DNA of 64,000 nucleotides from Leisingera sp. ANG59 (GTDB lineage: Bacteria > Pseudomonadota > Alphaproteobacteria > Rhodobacterales > Rhodobacteraceae): assembly GCF_013317235.1 (NCBI RefSeq), contig NZ_WLCM01000011.1, forward strand, positions 79,814 to 143,813. The letters run 5' to 3'. The position numbers and the translations under genes were made by a program. How positions within the stretch are numbered: position 1 is the first letter of the stretch; every line of letters begins with the position of its first letter. Positions 1 to 8,350 of this stretch are shown here, one piece after another. Under the pieces are notes generated by a model. That model ran no database searches. It was not told the DNA's origin and saw only the letters and a list, made by a program, of their open reading frames with translations.

Positions 1-135
1 GACAGCGAAGTCCTCCAGAGCACGCCCGGCGACGCGCTGTTTGTCATGGAACGCACCACCTGGATCGGCGAGGCCCCGATCACCAGCCTCTGCGCGGTTG
101 CCCATCCGGGTTACCAGCTGTTCACCCAGGGCTGA
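1..135 (+). CDS. hutC: HutC-type GntR regulator, C-terminal fragment
   Basis: Only the last 44 residues are in the window; the gene starts to the left. The visible part ends with FVMERTTWIGEAPIT and AHPGYQLFTQG, which matches the end of the UTRA effector domain of histidine-utilisation repressors (HutC) of the GntR/HutC family. HutC normally binds urocanate and represses hut genes. The assignment rests on this short tail alone, so another UTRA-domain regulator is possible. It converges on the MocR gene; no clear terminator is visible in the 54 bases between them. Confidence 0.6.
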   Translation, partial: DSEVLQSTPGDALFVMERTTWIGEAPITSLCAVAHPGYQLFTQG

Positions 136-189
136 CGGGTAACCTTTCCAGCAGGCTCCAGGCTTACAAAATCAGGACTTGGCCCAAAC

Positions 190-1608
190 CTAGCCCGCGT
201 CCTGCGGGCCAACTGCCGAACCGGCCCCGGTTTCCAGCAGCCGCGCCAGGGCCTGCCAGCAGGCGCCGTCCTGCATCTGGCTCACGTTGAAGCGCATGAA
301 CGGCGCCCTGCCCTGCGACACGCTGAACACATTGCCTGGCGCCAGAACCAGCCCCTCCTGCAGTGCGCCGCGCGCAAGCACCGCCGCATCCATCCCGCCC
401 GGCAGCTCGCACCACAGGTAGAAGCCGCCGCGCGGCTGCACCCAGGGCCGGATCCCGAGCTCCGCAAGCTGCGCCTGCGCCTCCGCCCGGCAGCGGCCCA
501 GCCGGTGGCGCAGGGCCTCCAGGTGCTTGCGGTAGCTGCCGTCCGTCAGCACCGCATGCAGCAGCTCCGCGACCATCGGGCTGGGGCCGCTGAAGTTCAC
601 CGCAACCTGCAGATCGGTCAGCGCCTCGATCCAGCTGCCGCGGGCCGCGATATAACCGCAGCGCAGCGAGGCCGACAGGGTCTTGGAAAAACTGCCGGTC
701 CGCACCACCCGCTCCAGCCCGTCCAGCGTTGCCAGCCGCGGGGATACATCAGGCTCGAAGGCGGCAAAGATGTCATCCTCGACAATGATCAGATCATGCT
801 GCGCAGCCAGCGCCAGAACCCGGTGCGCCACCGGCGCCGAAATCGTCGCCCCGGTCGGGTTGTGCAGCGCCGAGTTGGTCAGGTAGAGCCGCGGATGGCG
901 TTCGCCCAGGGCGGCTTCGAAACGGTCGAGATCCGGGCCATCCGGTGTGTAGGGCACCCCGACGATGCGGATCTGATGCGCCCGCAGCAGCGCCTGGAAA
1001 TTGAAGTAGCAGGGATCATCGACCAGCACCGTGTCGCCCGGGCGCAGCAGCATCCGGCAGACCAGATCCAGCGCCTGCGAACCGGAGCCGGTCAGCAGCA
1101 CCTGATCCGGCGGGCAGGCCAGTCCCTGGTCGAACAGCTGGCGGCTGATATGGCGCCGCAGCCCGGCGGCGCCTTTGGAACTGCCATAGTCGGTCAGAAC
1201 CGCCTCCGGCGCCGCTGCCAGCGCCCGCATCGCCCGGCGCAGCGAGGCCACCGGCATCCAGTCCTCCGGCAGCCAGCCGCAGCCGGGCTTCGCCGCGCCG
1301 GTGCCGGAATCAAGCGACTGCCGCGCCACCCACAACGGGTCCACCTCCCGCGCCAGCTGCGGCCCGGTCTCCGACACCGCAAAGGGCTGCGGCTTGGCGG
1401 CCACATAAAACCCCGCGCCCCGCCGGGCCTGGATCACGCCTTCGGCGGCCAGCACATCATAGGCCTCAGCCACGGTCGACGGCGACACGCCCAGCTTGGC
1501 CGCGCAGCCCCGGACCGATGGCAGCTTGTCGCCCGCCACCAGCGCCCGCGAGGTGATGCGCCGCCGGATGTCATTGATGACCATCATACGGCGGGAAGGC
1601 TGCGCCAT
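190..1608 (-). CDS. MocR-type GntR/aminotransferase regulator
   Basis: About 472 residues. The N-terminus is a GntR winged helix-turn-helix (DIRRRI, LPSVRGCAAKLGVSPSTVAEAY) and the rest is a fold-type I aminotransferase domain with the SFSKTLSASLRCGY PLP-lysine region. This is the MocR/PdxR architecture, in which the aminotransferase domain senses PLP or a PLP adduct. I start at 1608 (MAQPSRRMMV), which has a GAGG about six bases upstream; an in-frame upstream start is possible but would run into the operator region. It is divergent from an EamA exporter, which it probably controls through the palindromes at 1620-1660. The ligand is unknown. Confidence 0.88.
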   Translation of the reverse strand: MAQPSRRMMVINDIRRRITSRALVAGDKLPSVRGCAAKLGVSPSTVAEAYDVLAAEGVIQARRGAGFYVAAKPQPFAVSETGPQLAREVDPLWVARQSLDSGTGAAKPGCGWLPEDWMPVASLRRAMRALAAAPEAVLTDYGSSKGAAGLRRHISRQLFDQGLACPPDQVLLTGSGSQALDLVCRMLLRPGDTVLVDDPCYFNFQALLRAHQIRIVGVPYTPDGPDLDRFEAALGERHPRLYLTNSALHNPTGATISAPVAHRVLALAAQHDLIIVEDDIFAAFEPDVSPRLATLDGLERVVRTGSFSKTLSASLRCGYIAARGSWIEALTDLQVAVNFSGPSPMVAELLHAVLTDGSYRKHLEALRHRLGRCRAEAQAQLAELGIRPWVQPRGGFYLWCELPGGMDAAVLARGALQEGLVLAPGNVFSVSQGRAPFMRFNVSQMQDGACWQALARLLETGAGSAVGPQDAG

Positions 1609-1619
1609 GGGGGACCTCG

Positions 1620-1660
1620 CTGTACTGCTCCATACACCAGTACAGTTTGTCAAAACTGTA
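1620..1660. promoter_or_regulatory. nested palindromic operator between mocR and eamA
   Basis: Two perfect inverted repeats sit in tandem just upstream of the MocR start. CTGTACTG (1620-1627) pairs with CAGTACAG (1638-1645), and TACAGTTT (1641-1648) pairs with AAACTGTA (1653-1660). The two share bases 1641-1645, so occupancy of one could exclude or cooperate with the other. The position between divergent genes suggests the MocR binding site; that the MocR protein binds here is inference. Confidence 0.6.
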
Positions 1661-1726
1661 TGGCTTTGTATCTGTCTATTGCATCACGGCGCCCCTAGAA
1701 ACCCCCAAAAGCACAGGAGAGAGACC

Positions 1727-2587
1727 ATGCAGACGTCGTTTTCAGGCTGGGGCAGCGGGCTGCTGGGGGTTGTGATCTTCAGCGGCTCGCTGCCCGCAAC
1801 CCGCATTGCAGTCGGCATGCTGGACCCGCTGTTCCTGACTTCGGCCCGCGCTGCCATTGCCGCCCTGCTCGGCGCCGCGCTGCTGCTGGTGCTGCGCCAG
1901 CCCCTGCCGCGGCGGCAGGACCTGCCCTCGATCGCGGTGACCGCCGCGGGGGTTGTGATCGGCTTTCCGCTGCTGTCCGCGATGGCGCTGCAGCACATCA
2001 CCGCGGCACATTCGACGGTCTTCATCGGCCTGCTGCCGCTGGCAACCGCCGTTTTCGGCGTGCTGCGCGGCGGCGAGCGGCCCGGCCCGCTGTTCTGGCT
2101 GTTTTCCATCCTTGGCAGCCTGGCGGTGGCAGGATTTGCCCTGTCGCAGAATGCGGAGGTGTCGTTGACAGGCGATGCGCTGATGCTGGCGGCCATTACG
2201 TTATGCGGTCTGGGCTATGCCGAGGGCGCACAGCTGTCGCGGCGGCTGGGCGGCTGGCAGGTGATTTCCTGGGCGCTGGCGCTGGCGCTGCCGGTAATGG
2301 CGCTGACTGCGCTGGCCGCCCGGCCCGAAACCCTTGCGGGGCTCAGCCTGCCAGTCTGGATCAGCCTGGGCTATGTCTCGATGTTCTCGATGCTGATCGG
2401 CTTTGTGTTCTGGTACCGCGGCCTGGCGCTTGGCGGCACCGCCGGGGTCGGGCAGCTGCAGCTCTTGCAGCCGTTCCTGGGCCTGATCCTGGCAGCCTGG
2501 CTGCTGTCAGAGCCGGTGGCCCCCGCCATGCTGGGCGCCACGGCCCTTGTGGTGCTCTGCGTCGCCGGGGCCAAGCGGTATGCCTGA
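1727..2587 (+). CDS. EamA/DMT-family transporter
   Basis: 286 residues with about ten hydrophobic segments in two related halves, the two-EamA-domain layout of drug/metabolite transporters. Such proteins export amino acids or other metabolites across the inner membrane. The start is chosen at ATG 1727 after the GGAGAGAG ribosome-binding site. It is divergent from the MocR gene, a pairing often seen when a MocR regulator controls an exporter. The substrate cannot be read from the sequence. It ends 23 bases before the converging nucleoside hydrolase gene. Confidence 0.85.
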   Translation: MQTSFSGWGSGLLGVVIFSGSLPATRIAVGMLDPLFLTSARAAIAALLGAALLLVLRQPLPRRQDLPSIAVTAAGVVIGFPLLSAMALQHITAAHSTVFIGLLPLATAVFGVLRGGERPGPLFWLFSILGSLAVAGFALSQNAEVSLTGDALMLAAITLCGLGYAEGAQLSRRLGGWQVISWALALALPVMALTALAARPETLAGLSLPVWISLGYVSMFSMLIGFVFWYRGLALGGTAGVGQLQLLQPFLGLILAAWLLSEPVAPAMLGATALVVLCVAGAKRYA

Positions 2588-2610
2588 CGGCCCGCAGGTC
2601 GCCCGGCGGG

Positions 2611-3531
2611 TTACGGCAGCAGCGCCAGCCGCTTGAGGAACAGCGCCTTCACCGCCTCCGCATCCACCGTCATGCAGACCTTGACCGGGTCTCGCCCGCT
2701 GTCCGGCGCGGCCAGGGTGGCGCCGCAGGTGCCGCCCTCGCAGGACACCTCAAGCGGCACATCGCGCAGCCCGAACAGCTCCGGGTTGGTGCAGGCGATC
2801 ACCGCCGCCGGGTCATGCAGCGAGCAGCCGTTCTTGCCCGCGACCTCCAGATAGAACTTCAGGTAGAAATACGACATCTCCTGCAGCATGCCGCCGAGCT
2901 CCGGCGACTTGGCGGCAATCGCCTTGAAATCCTCCGCCAGGCACAGGATGCGGTGGGTGACGTCCAGTCCGACAAACACCACCTTGCTGCCGCCTTGGCA
3001 GACCACGTCCGCCGCATGCGGGTCGTGATAGATATTGGCCTCCGCGTGCGGCGTGATATTGCCGCCTTCTTCCAAAGAGCCGCCCATCACCACGATGGAT
3101 TTGACGTTCTGGATGAACTTCGGGTCGCGCTGCATCGCCAGCGCGATATTGGTCAGCGGGCCGATCGGGCAGACCACCAGCTCGCCCTTGTGTTCACGCG
3201 CCATGCGGCAGAGGAAATCCGCGGCATCCTCCTCCAGCGGCTGGCCCTTGGGCTCTGCCGCGGGGATGTCGCCAAAACCTTCCTCGCCGTGCACATGGGA
3301 CGAGGGCTTGAACGGCGGCAGCACCAGCGGCGCAGTGGCACCCGAGGCCACCGGCACGTCCAGCTCTGCCGCTTCCAGCAGGCGCAGCGCGTTCCGGGTG
3401 GCGGTAGCAGTGGTCACATTGCCGAAGATCGTGGTCAGCCCCAAGAGGTCGATGTCCGGATCCGCGGCGGCATAGAAGATCGCCATGGCATCGTCGATGC
3501 CCGGATCGGTGTCGATAATCAGTTTCACCAT
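2611..3531 (-). CDS. nucleoside hydrolase (inosine/uridine-preferring type)
   Basis: 306 residues, the usual length of the family. The N-terminal DTDPGIDDA motif (residues about 7-15) is the calcium-binding aspartate cluster that defines nucleoside N-ribohydrolases, and GNVTTATATRNALRLLE and the VCPIGPLTNIALA segment are also typical. The enzyme would split a ribonucleoside into base and ribose for salvage. ATG 3531 follows an AAGGAAGAG ribosome-binding site. It lies 31 bases downstream of pth on the same strand and may be cotranscribed. Substrate preference is not determinable here. Confidence 0.9.
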   Translation of the reverse strand: MVKLIIDTDPGIDDAMAIFYAAADPDIDLLGLTTIFGNVTTATATRNALRLLEAAELDVPVASGATAPLVLPPFKPSSHVHGEEGFGDIPAAEPKGQPLEEDAADFLCRMAREHKGELVVCPIGPLTNIALAMQRDPKFIQNVKSIVVMGGSLEEGGNITPHAEANIYHDPHAADVVCQGGSKVVFVGLDVTHRILCLAEDFKAIAAKSPELGGMLQEMSYFYLKFYLEVAGKNGCSLHDPAAVIACTNPELFGLRDVPLEVSCEGGTCGATLAAPDSGRDPVKVCMTVDAEAVKALFLKRLALLP

Positions 3532-3562
3532 CTGCCTGTCTCTTCCTTTTTTCAGCCTGAGC

Positions 3563-4246
3563 TTACTTGAACTTGTCCATCAGTTTTTCCAGCGGCGAGC
3601 GGGTGTCCGGCGCCGCCTCTTCCCTGGGTGCCTTCTCCGCCTTTGCTTCTGCCTTGGGCTTGGTGGTGGAGCTGCGCGGCGGCGCCACCCGCAGGGCCAC
3701 CGCATTCATGAACTTGCCGCCGTCGCCCCTGGCCAGTTCCGCCGCACCGTCGGAGATGCCGCGCATCAGGTCGTCCAGCCAGCCCTCGTCCGCCTTGGGG
3801 AAGTCGCGCAGCACATAGCCCGCCACCGCGTCCTTATGGCCCGGATGGCCGATCCCCAGCCGCACCCGCGCGTAGTCGGCGCCGATATGGGAATGGATCG
3901 AGCGCAGCCCGTTGTGGCCGGCATGGCCGCCGCCCTGCTTGATGCGCGCCTTGCCCGGCGCCAGATCCAGCTCGTCATGCAGCACCACCACATCGGCCGG
4001 CGTCAGCTTGTAGAACCGCATCGCCTCCCCCACCGACTGGCCGGAAAGGTTCATGAAGGTCTGCGGCTTCAGCAGCAGCACCTTCTCGCCGCCAAGATTG
4101 CCCTCGCAGATCTGCGCCTGGAACTTGGATTTCCAGGGGCTGAACCCGTGATCGCCGGCAATCCGGTCCAGCGCCATGAAGCCGATGTTATGGCGGTTGC
4201 GCTCATATTTCGGGCCGGGATTGCCAAGGCCGACAAAGAGTTTCAT
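3563..4246 (-). CDS. pth: peptidyl-tRNA hydrolase
   Basis: 227 residues. It begins MKLFVGLGNPGPKYERNRHNIGF, the family signature with the catalytic His-20 region. LLLKPQTFMNLSG and the VLHDELDLAPG aspartate follow, as does GGGHAGHNGLRSI. The enzyme releases tRNA from peptidyl-tRNA that drops off ribosomes. The C-terminus after about residue 185 is a charged, Lys/Glu/Ala-rich tail of about 40 residues beyond the typical core, as in many alphaproteobacteria. It sits downstream of rplY with one FAD oxidoreductase gene in between. Confidence 0.95.
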   Translation of the reverse strand: MKLFVGLGNPGPKYERNRHNIGFMALDRIAGDHGFSPWKSKFQAQICEGNLGGEKVLLLKPQTFMNLSGQSVGEAMRFYKLTPADVVVLHDELDLAPGKARIKQGGGHAGHNGLRSIHSHIGADYARVRLGIGHPGHKDAVAGYVLRDFPKADEGWLDDLMRGISDGAAELARGDGGKFMNAVALRVAPPRSSTTKPKAEAKAEKAPREEAAPDTRSPLEKLMDKFK

Positions 4247-4322
4247 GGACGGAGCTCAATCTGCGTTTCAAGGAAACCGAGTGATGCCCTATTTGGCGCC
4301 CGGAATCCAGAGCCGCGCAGCT

Positions 4323-5564
4323 TCAGACATAGCTGCGGCCGGCCGCATAGGGCGTCAGATCGACATTCGGCTGGCGGCCCTCCGCCAGATCCGCGATCAA
4401 GCGCCCGGTGATGCCGCCCAGGGTCAGCCCGATGTGCTGATGGCCAAAGGCATAAAGCACCCGCTCCGACTGCGGGCTGCGGCCGATGACCGGCAGCGAG
4501 TCCGGCATCGTCGGGCGGTAGCCCAGCCATTCGCTGCCGGGTGCAGGCAGGTCCCCCAGCATCTCCGCCCCCTTGCGCGCGATATAGGCTAAACGCCGCG
4601 TGTTCATGGGCGCATCCAGCGCCGCGATCTCCACCGTGCCGGTCAGCCGCAACCCCTTTGCATGGGGCACCGCGTAAAACCCGGCCTCGCCCCAGCCCAC
4701 GGGCCGCGTCACCCGATGCGCCTCGCCTTCATACATCACGTGGTAGCCGCGCTCGGTGCCCAGGGGCAGACGCTCCGCCCCTGCCCCCGCGATCTGCTTG
4801 GAGAATGCACCGCTGGCAATCACTGCATGGCCCGCGGTAAGGCTTTGGCCGCCGGCCTGCACTTCCACGCCCGTGTCTGAAACACTCACCGCGTCGGCGC
4901 TGGCGCGCAGGGTGGTGCCGCCCAGGTCCTTGAACGCCTTGTGCATCCGGGTGATGAATTCCAGCGGATCGCGCAGGCTGCGGGCGGCGTGAAAATGCAC
5001 CGCGCGCTTTATGGGCAGCTGCAGCCCCGGCTCCATCTCCAGCGCTTCGTCAGGACCCACCTCCCGCCAGGGCACGCCCAGGGCGCGGCGGCGCTCCAGC
5101 CCAGCCGTTGCGGCCTTGGCGGCCTTCGCTGTCGACCAGACCGACAGCTGGCCGCGCTCGACCACCAGATCCTGCGCGCCCGCGGCCTCGATCAGCGGAT
5201 TGATCCCGGCATCGGCGTGCGACAGCAGATCAGCCAGATGGCCCGCGATCCGGCGAGAGGCCGCGGGTCGGCAGTTGGCGAGGAAAGACAGCATCCAGCC
5301 CGGATTGCGCAGCGCATGGGCGTAGGACAGCGACAACGGGCTGTCCTTGGAAAACATCAGGCTGGGCAGCGAGCTCAGCACCGAGGGATCATTCACCGGC
5401 AGGCAGGCATAGGTGGCCAGGGTGCAGGCATTGCCATAGCTGGTGCCCGACCCCGGGTCCTCCGGGTCGATCAGCAGCACCCTGTGGCCGCGCATCTGCG
5501 CCCACAGCGCGCAGCTCATTCCCACGATGCCTGCCCCCGCGACGGCAATATCGTAATCCGCCAT
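4323..5564 (-). CDS. FAD-dependent D-amino-acid dehydrogenase-like oxidoreductase
   Basis: 413 residues from MADYDIAVAGAGIVG, where the glycine-rich Rossmann motif binds the FAD ADP moiety. The C-terminus has WLGYRPTMPDSLPVIGRSP and GHQHIGLTLGGITG, the second FAD-contact region of the DAO/DadA family. These enzymes oxidise D-amino or secondary amino acids, usually passing electrons to quinone. I chose the start at 5564, seven bases after a GGAGG; the longer frame would read through that ribosome-binding site. It is inserted between rplY and pth on the same strand. A substrate cannot be named. Confidence 0.85.
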   Translation of the reverse strand: MADYDIAVAGAGIVGMSCALWAQMRGHRVLLIDPEDPGSGTSYGNACTLATYACLPVNDPSVLSSLPSLMFSKDSPLSLSYAHALRNPGWMLSFLANCRPAASRRIAGHLADLLSHADAGINPLIEAAGAQDLVVERGQLSVWSTAKAAKAATAGLERRRALGVPWREVGPDEALEMEPGLQLPIKRAVHFHAARSLRDPLEFITRMHKAFKDLGGTTLRASADAVSVSDTGVEVQAGGQSLTAGHAVIASGAFSKQIAGAGAERLPLGTERGYHVMYEGEAHRVTRPVGWGEAGFYAVPHAKGLRLTGTVEIAALDAPMNTRRLAYIARKGAEMLGDLPAPGSEWLGYRPTMPDSLPVIGRSPQSERVLYAFGHQHIGLTLGGITGRLIADLAEGRQPNVDLTPYAAGRSYV

Positions 5565-5659
5565 GCCCGATCCTCCCATCCTTTGGCGGAACTGGGACAG
5601 CGGGCCAGGCAAAAGTCAATCGTTTGCAGAATGAATGGGGCCTAGCCCCCGCCTGCCGC

Positions 5660-5693
5660 ACAAAAGAAAACGGGCCCCCGTTTGGGAGCCCGT
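5660..5693 (-). terminator. rho-independent terminator of rplY
   Basis: On the minus strand a ten-base-pair stem (ACGGGCTCCC with GGGGGCCCGT, one G-U pair) has an AAAC loop and is followed by TTTCTTTTG. It lies 28 bases after the rplY stop. Confidence 0.8.
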
Positions 5694-5720
5694 GAAACCT
5701 TTGCCCTTTGGACGCGGCTC

Positions 5721-6362
5721 TTATTCTTCTGCAGCGGCTTCCACTGCTTCGCCTTCTTCGCCTTCGCCCTCTTCGTCGTCGGAGGAACCGAGGCCGGCCG
5801 GTGCTGCAATGTTCGCAATCACGAAGTCGCGGTCGATGGTCGGCTTGGCGCCTGCGGGCAGGTCCACGGAAGAGATGGTGACCACGTCACCGATGTTCAG
5901 GCCTTCCAGATCCACAACGATCTTCTCCGGGATATCGCCGGCGGTGACGCTCAGCTCGACTTCCGGACGCACGACGGTCAGCATGCCGCCTTTCTTGATA
6001 CCGGGGGCCTTGTCCTCGTTGATGAACTCAACGTGGATGAACAGGTTGATCTTCGAGGTGCGGCGCAGGCGCATCAGGTCGAGGTGGGTCGGCAGGTCCT
6101 TCACCACATCGCGCTGAACGTCGCGGCAGATCACGCGCACGTCGTCGTGGCCTTCCACTTTCAGGTTCCACAGGGTGGACTTGAACTGGCCGGCTTTCAG
6201 CTTTTTCAGCAGCTCGTTGAACGGAACCTGGATTGCCAGCGGCTCTGCGTCGCCACCGTAAACCACACCCGGAACCATACCTGCGCGGCGCGCAGCGCGA
6301 GCGGCGCCCTTGCCCGTCCCCGCACGTTCCTGGACCACGAGATCAGGAATCTCTTTTGCCAT
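5721..6362 (-). CDS. rplY: 50S ribosomal protein L25 (Ctc form)
   Basis: 213 residues from [22 protein letters not shown]. The N-terminal half is the 5S-rRNA-binding L25 domain ([13 protein letters not shown]) and the C-terminal half is the TL5/CTC beta domain. It ends in an acidic Glu/Ala-rich tail ([21 protein letters not shown] region). The start at 6362 follows GGAG; the longer frame has no support. The rplY-then-pth order is common in proteobacteria, here with one gene between them. Confidence 0.95.
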   Translation of the reverse strand: MAKEIPDLVVQERAGTGKGAARAARRAGMVPGVVYGGDAEPLAIQVPFNELLKKLKAGQFKSTLWNLKVEGHDDVRVICRDVQRDVVKDLPTHLDLMRLRRTSKINLFIHVEFINEDKAPGIKKGGMLTVVRPEVELSVTAGDIPEKIVVDLEGLNIGDVVTISSVDLPAGAKPTIDRDFVIANIAAPAGLGSSDDEEGEGEEGEAVEAAAEE

Positions 6363-6461
6363 CTTAATTCTCCAATATGACTGCCGGGGTGCCTCCAAGG
6401 CTGTCACCCCGCGTGAAGCCGTGCCTATAGACCCGTTCAGCCGGTTTGGAAAGGGGTTTCG

Positions 6462-6498
6462 TGCCGCCGCAGCCGGTGCAAACAGGGCTGCGGCGGCA
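6462..6498 (-). terminator. strong hairpin after the RoxA-like gene
   Basis: A perfect 13-base-pair inverted repeat (TGCCGCCGCAGCC at 6462-6474, GGCTGCGGCGGCA at 6486-6498, 11-base loop) lies 12 bases past the stop of the cytochrome gene. There is no clear U-run, so it may be a weak or rho-assisted terminator. Confidence 0.5.
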
Positions 6499-6509
6499 TT
6501 TCGAGCTGC

Positions 6510-8252
6510 TCAGATCGACTTCAGGTACTCCAGCAGCGCCTTTTTGTCCGCCTCCGGCAGGCTGGTGCCGTAAACGTGGCCGCAGCGGCTGTTGCCCGAA
6601 TCAAGCTGATCGCAGCCGGTGGTCTCGATCACATGGTCAAAAGCGGTCTGCTCCGCCGCCATGCCCACGGCCTCGATATCGTAGTTCGGGCCGGGCTTGA
6701 ACGCCGCCGGGCGGTCTTCGGGTGCGGTCAGCAGGTCGCGCAGCGTCGGCACCGATCCATTGTGCAGATAAGGCGCCGCAGCCCAGATACCGTCCAGCAC
6801 CCGCGCCTCGTATTTGCAGCCCGGTTCCGCCGCGGATTTCAGCATCCCTGCATTGTCGCCGGTGGGGAAGGCCTTGCGCAGATCCTCGAACTGCGACAGC
6901 GCGGCGCGGTCGTCGGCATTGCCCGGCGTCGCCTCCGCCGCTTTCGCCGTGTTGACGAAATCCTCGCCGAAGGCGCCCAGAGAATGCTGCACGATGGCGC
7001 CGATCACCGACACCGCCAGCACGTCGAACGCCTTGGCCTCCGCGCCCAGCGTGGTGCCGGTAAGCGGGATCGACGCGCCGTCCAGCACCCCGGTTTTCAC
7101 CATGCGCGTCAGCACCCCGCATTCCCGCGTGTCGGTGCCCGCATCCAGAATCGGCGTTTCCCATGTGGTGTGGAAGATCGAGCGGAACTTGCCCTTCTTC
7201 TTGCCGTGGCAGGACACGCAGCCGCCCTCGGCTGCGGTGCGGTTGAACACCGCCTCTCCTTGCGCGGCAAGATCGTGATCCAGCTCCCACGGCCATTCCG
7301 GCGCGCCAATGTCCCAGATCCATTGCTCCAGTTCTTTCAGCCCGTCCCAATTGGCAGAGTTCTGCGCGATGTAGTCGCGGTTGAACAGCAGCCCGGACTG
7401 CGGCAGCGGGCGGAAGTCGGCAAAGACGCCGTAGACCTCGCCCAGGTTGCGCGACAGCCCCAGCAGGTCGTTGCCGTTGGCGGAGAACCCCGGCCATTGG
7501 GTGAAATCCTGCCGCGCCGCATTCCACAGGAAAGGGTAGCGGGTCGGCGCATCGGCCACCGCGATGTTTTCCGGGATCAGGTAGTCATCCGCAGCCTCGC
7601 CGATATCCAGCCCCGCCAGGCGGTTGAAGATCATCGACACCGCATCCAGCCGCGCAGGCCCCCAGGCCGGGTCCGGCAGCGAGCGATCGATCAGGGTGTG
7701 GAACCGGTTGCTCCAGACTTCCACCTCCGCCTTCAGCGCGCTGCGTTCAGAGACTGACCCGCCGCTGCCCAGAACCTTATCCGCAAAGATGTCAAAGGCG
7801 TCCGCATCCGCCAGCACCGCCAGCACGGCCTCGTCCAGATCCTTCAGGAAGCTCTGGAAATCAACAATGCCGGGGCCGCCGTCGATCCGGTAGGCGGTGC
7901 CGCTGACCTCGATCTGGCGGGTGTGGCAGGCGGAACAGGTCATCCCGACCGCCATATCCGCACCAATTCCGTTGGTGGTGAAGCCCGCGGGCAAGTCCGC
8001 CTCCGGCCGCCCGGCCATCGGCAGGTAGCCGTAGCGCGCCAGCGCATCATGCAGGAACGCCTCGCCGTCCGGCAAAGTCAGCGCCCGCATCCAGCTGATG
8101 GGCATGATGCGGGCGCCCTGGTCCTGGGTATAGAACTGATGGCGCAGGCCGGGCGTCCAGTCGCTGCCCTGATTGACATACACCGTCTGCGCCGCCGCCG
8201 GCGCCGCCATCGCTGCCGCGCCAATTGCGCAGGTTGCTAAAAACGTCCGCAT
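6510..8252 (-). CDS. RoxA-like di-haem cytochrome c peroxidase-family protein
   Basis: 580 residues, secreted: the first 21 residues (MRTFLATCAIGAAAMAAPAAA) are a Sec signal peptide. Two CxxCH haem sites are seen, CSACH at 106-110 and CVSCH at 345-349. A GIWAAAPYLHNGSVPTL segment follows, which is conserved in di-haem peroxidases and in the rubber oxygenases RoxA/RoxB. Length and haem spacing fit the RoxA-like group better than classical CcpA (about 330 residues). The likely location is the periplasm. It may reduce peroxide or oxygenate an organic substrate; the sequence does not decide. Start 8252 follows GGGAGG. No partner gene adjoins it. Confidence 0.82.
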   Translation of the reverse strand: MRTFLATCAIGAAAMAAPAAAQTVYVNQGSDWTPGLRHQFYTQDQGARIMPISWMRALTLPDGEAFLHDALARYGYLPMAGRPEADLPAGFTTNGIGADMAVGMTCSACHTRQIEVSGTAYRIDGGPGIVDFQSFLKDLDEAVLAVLADADAFDIFADKVLGSGGSVSERSALKAEVEVWSNRFHTLIDRSLPDPAWGPARLDAVSMIFNRLAGLDIGEAADDYLIPENIAVADAPTRYPFLWNAARQDFTQWPGFSANGNDLLGLSRNLGEVYGVFADFRPLPQSGLLFNRDYIAQNSANWDGLKELEQWIWDIGAPEWPWELDHDLAAQGEAVFNRTAAEGGCVSCHGKKKGKFRSIFHTTWETPILDAGTDTRECGVLTRMVKTGVLDGASIPLTGTTLGAEAKAFDVLAVSVIGAIVQHSLGAFGEDFVNTAKAAEATPGNADDRAALSQFEDLRKAFPTGDNAGMLKSAAEPGCKYEARVLDGIWAAAPYLHNGSVPTLRDLLTAPEDRPAAFKPGPNYDIEAVGMAAEQTAFDHVIETTGCDQLDSGNSRCGHVYGTSLPEADKKALLEYLKSI

Positions 8253-8350
8253 CAAATCCTCCCGATGCCAAGTGATACAACTTAAGGTTGCGCACATACG
8301 GGAAGCTTGGACAGCAAAAACTCCGTTCGATTGTCGTTATTTCGCTGGCT

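Noticed and set aside
505..1698. A plus-strand open frame opposite the MocR gene
   Set aside because: Antisense shadow; the minus-strand gene has clear GntR and aminotransferase domains.
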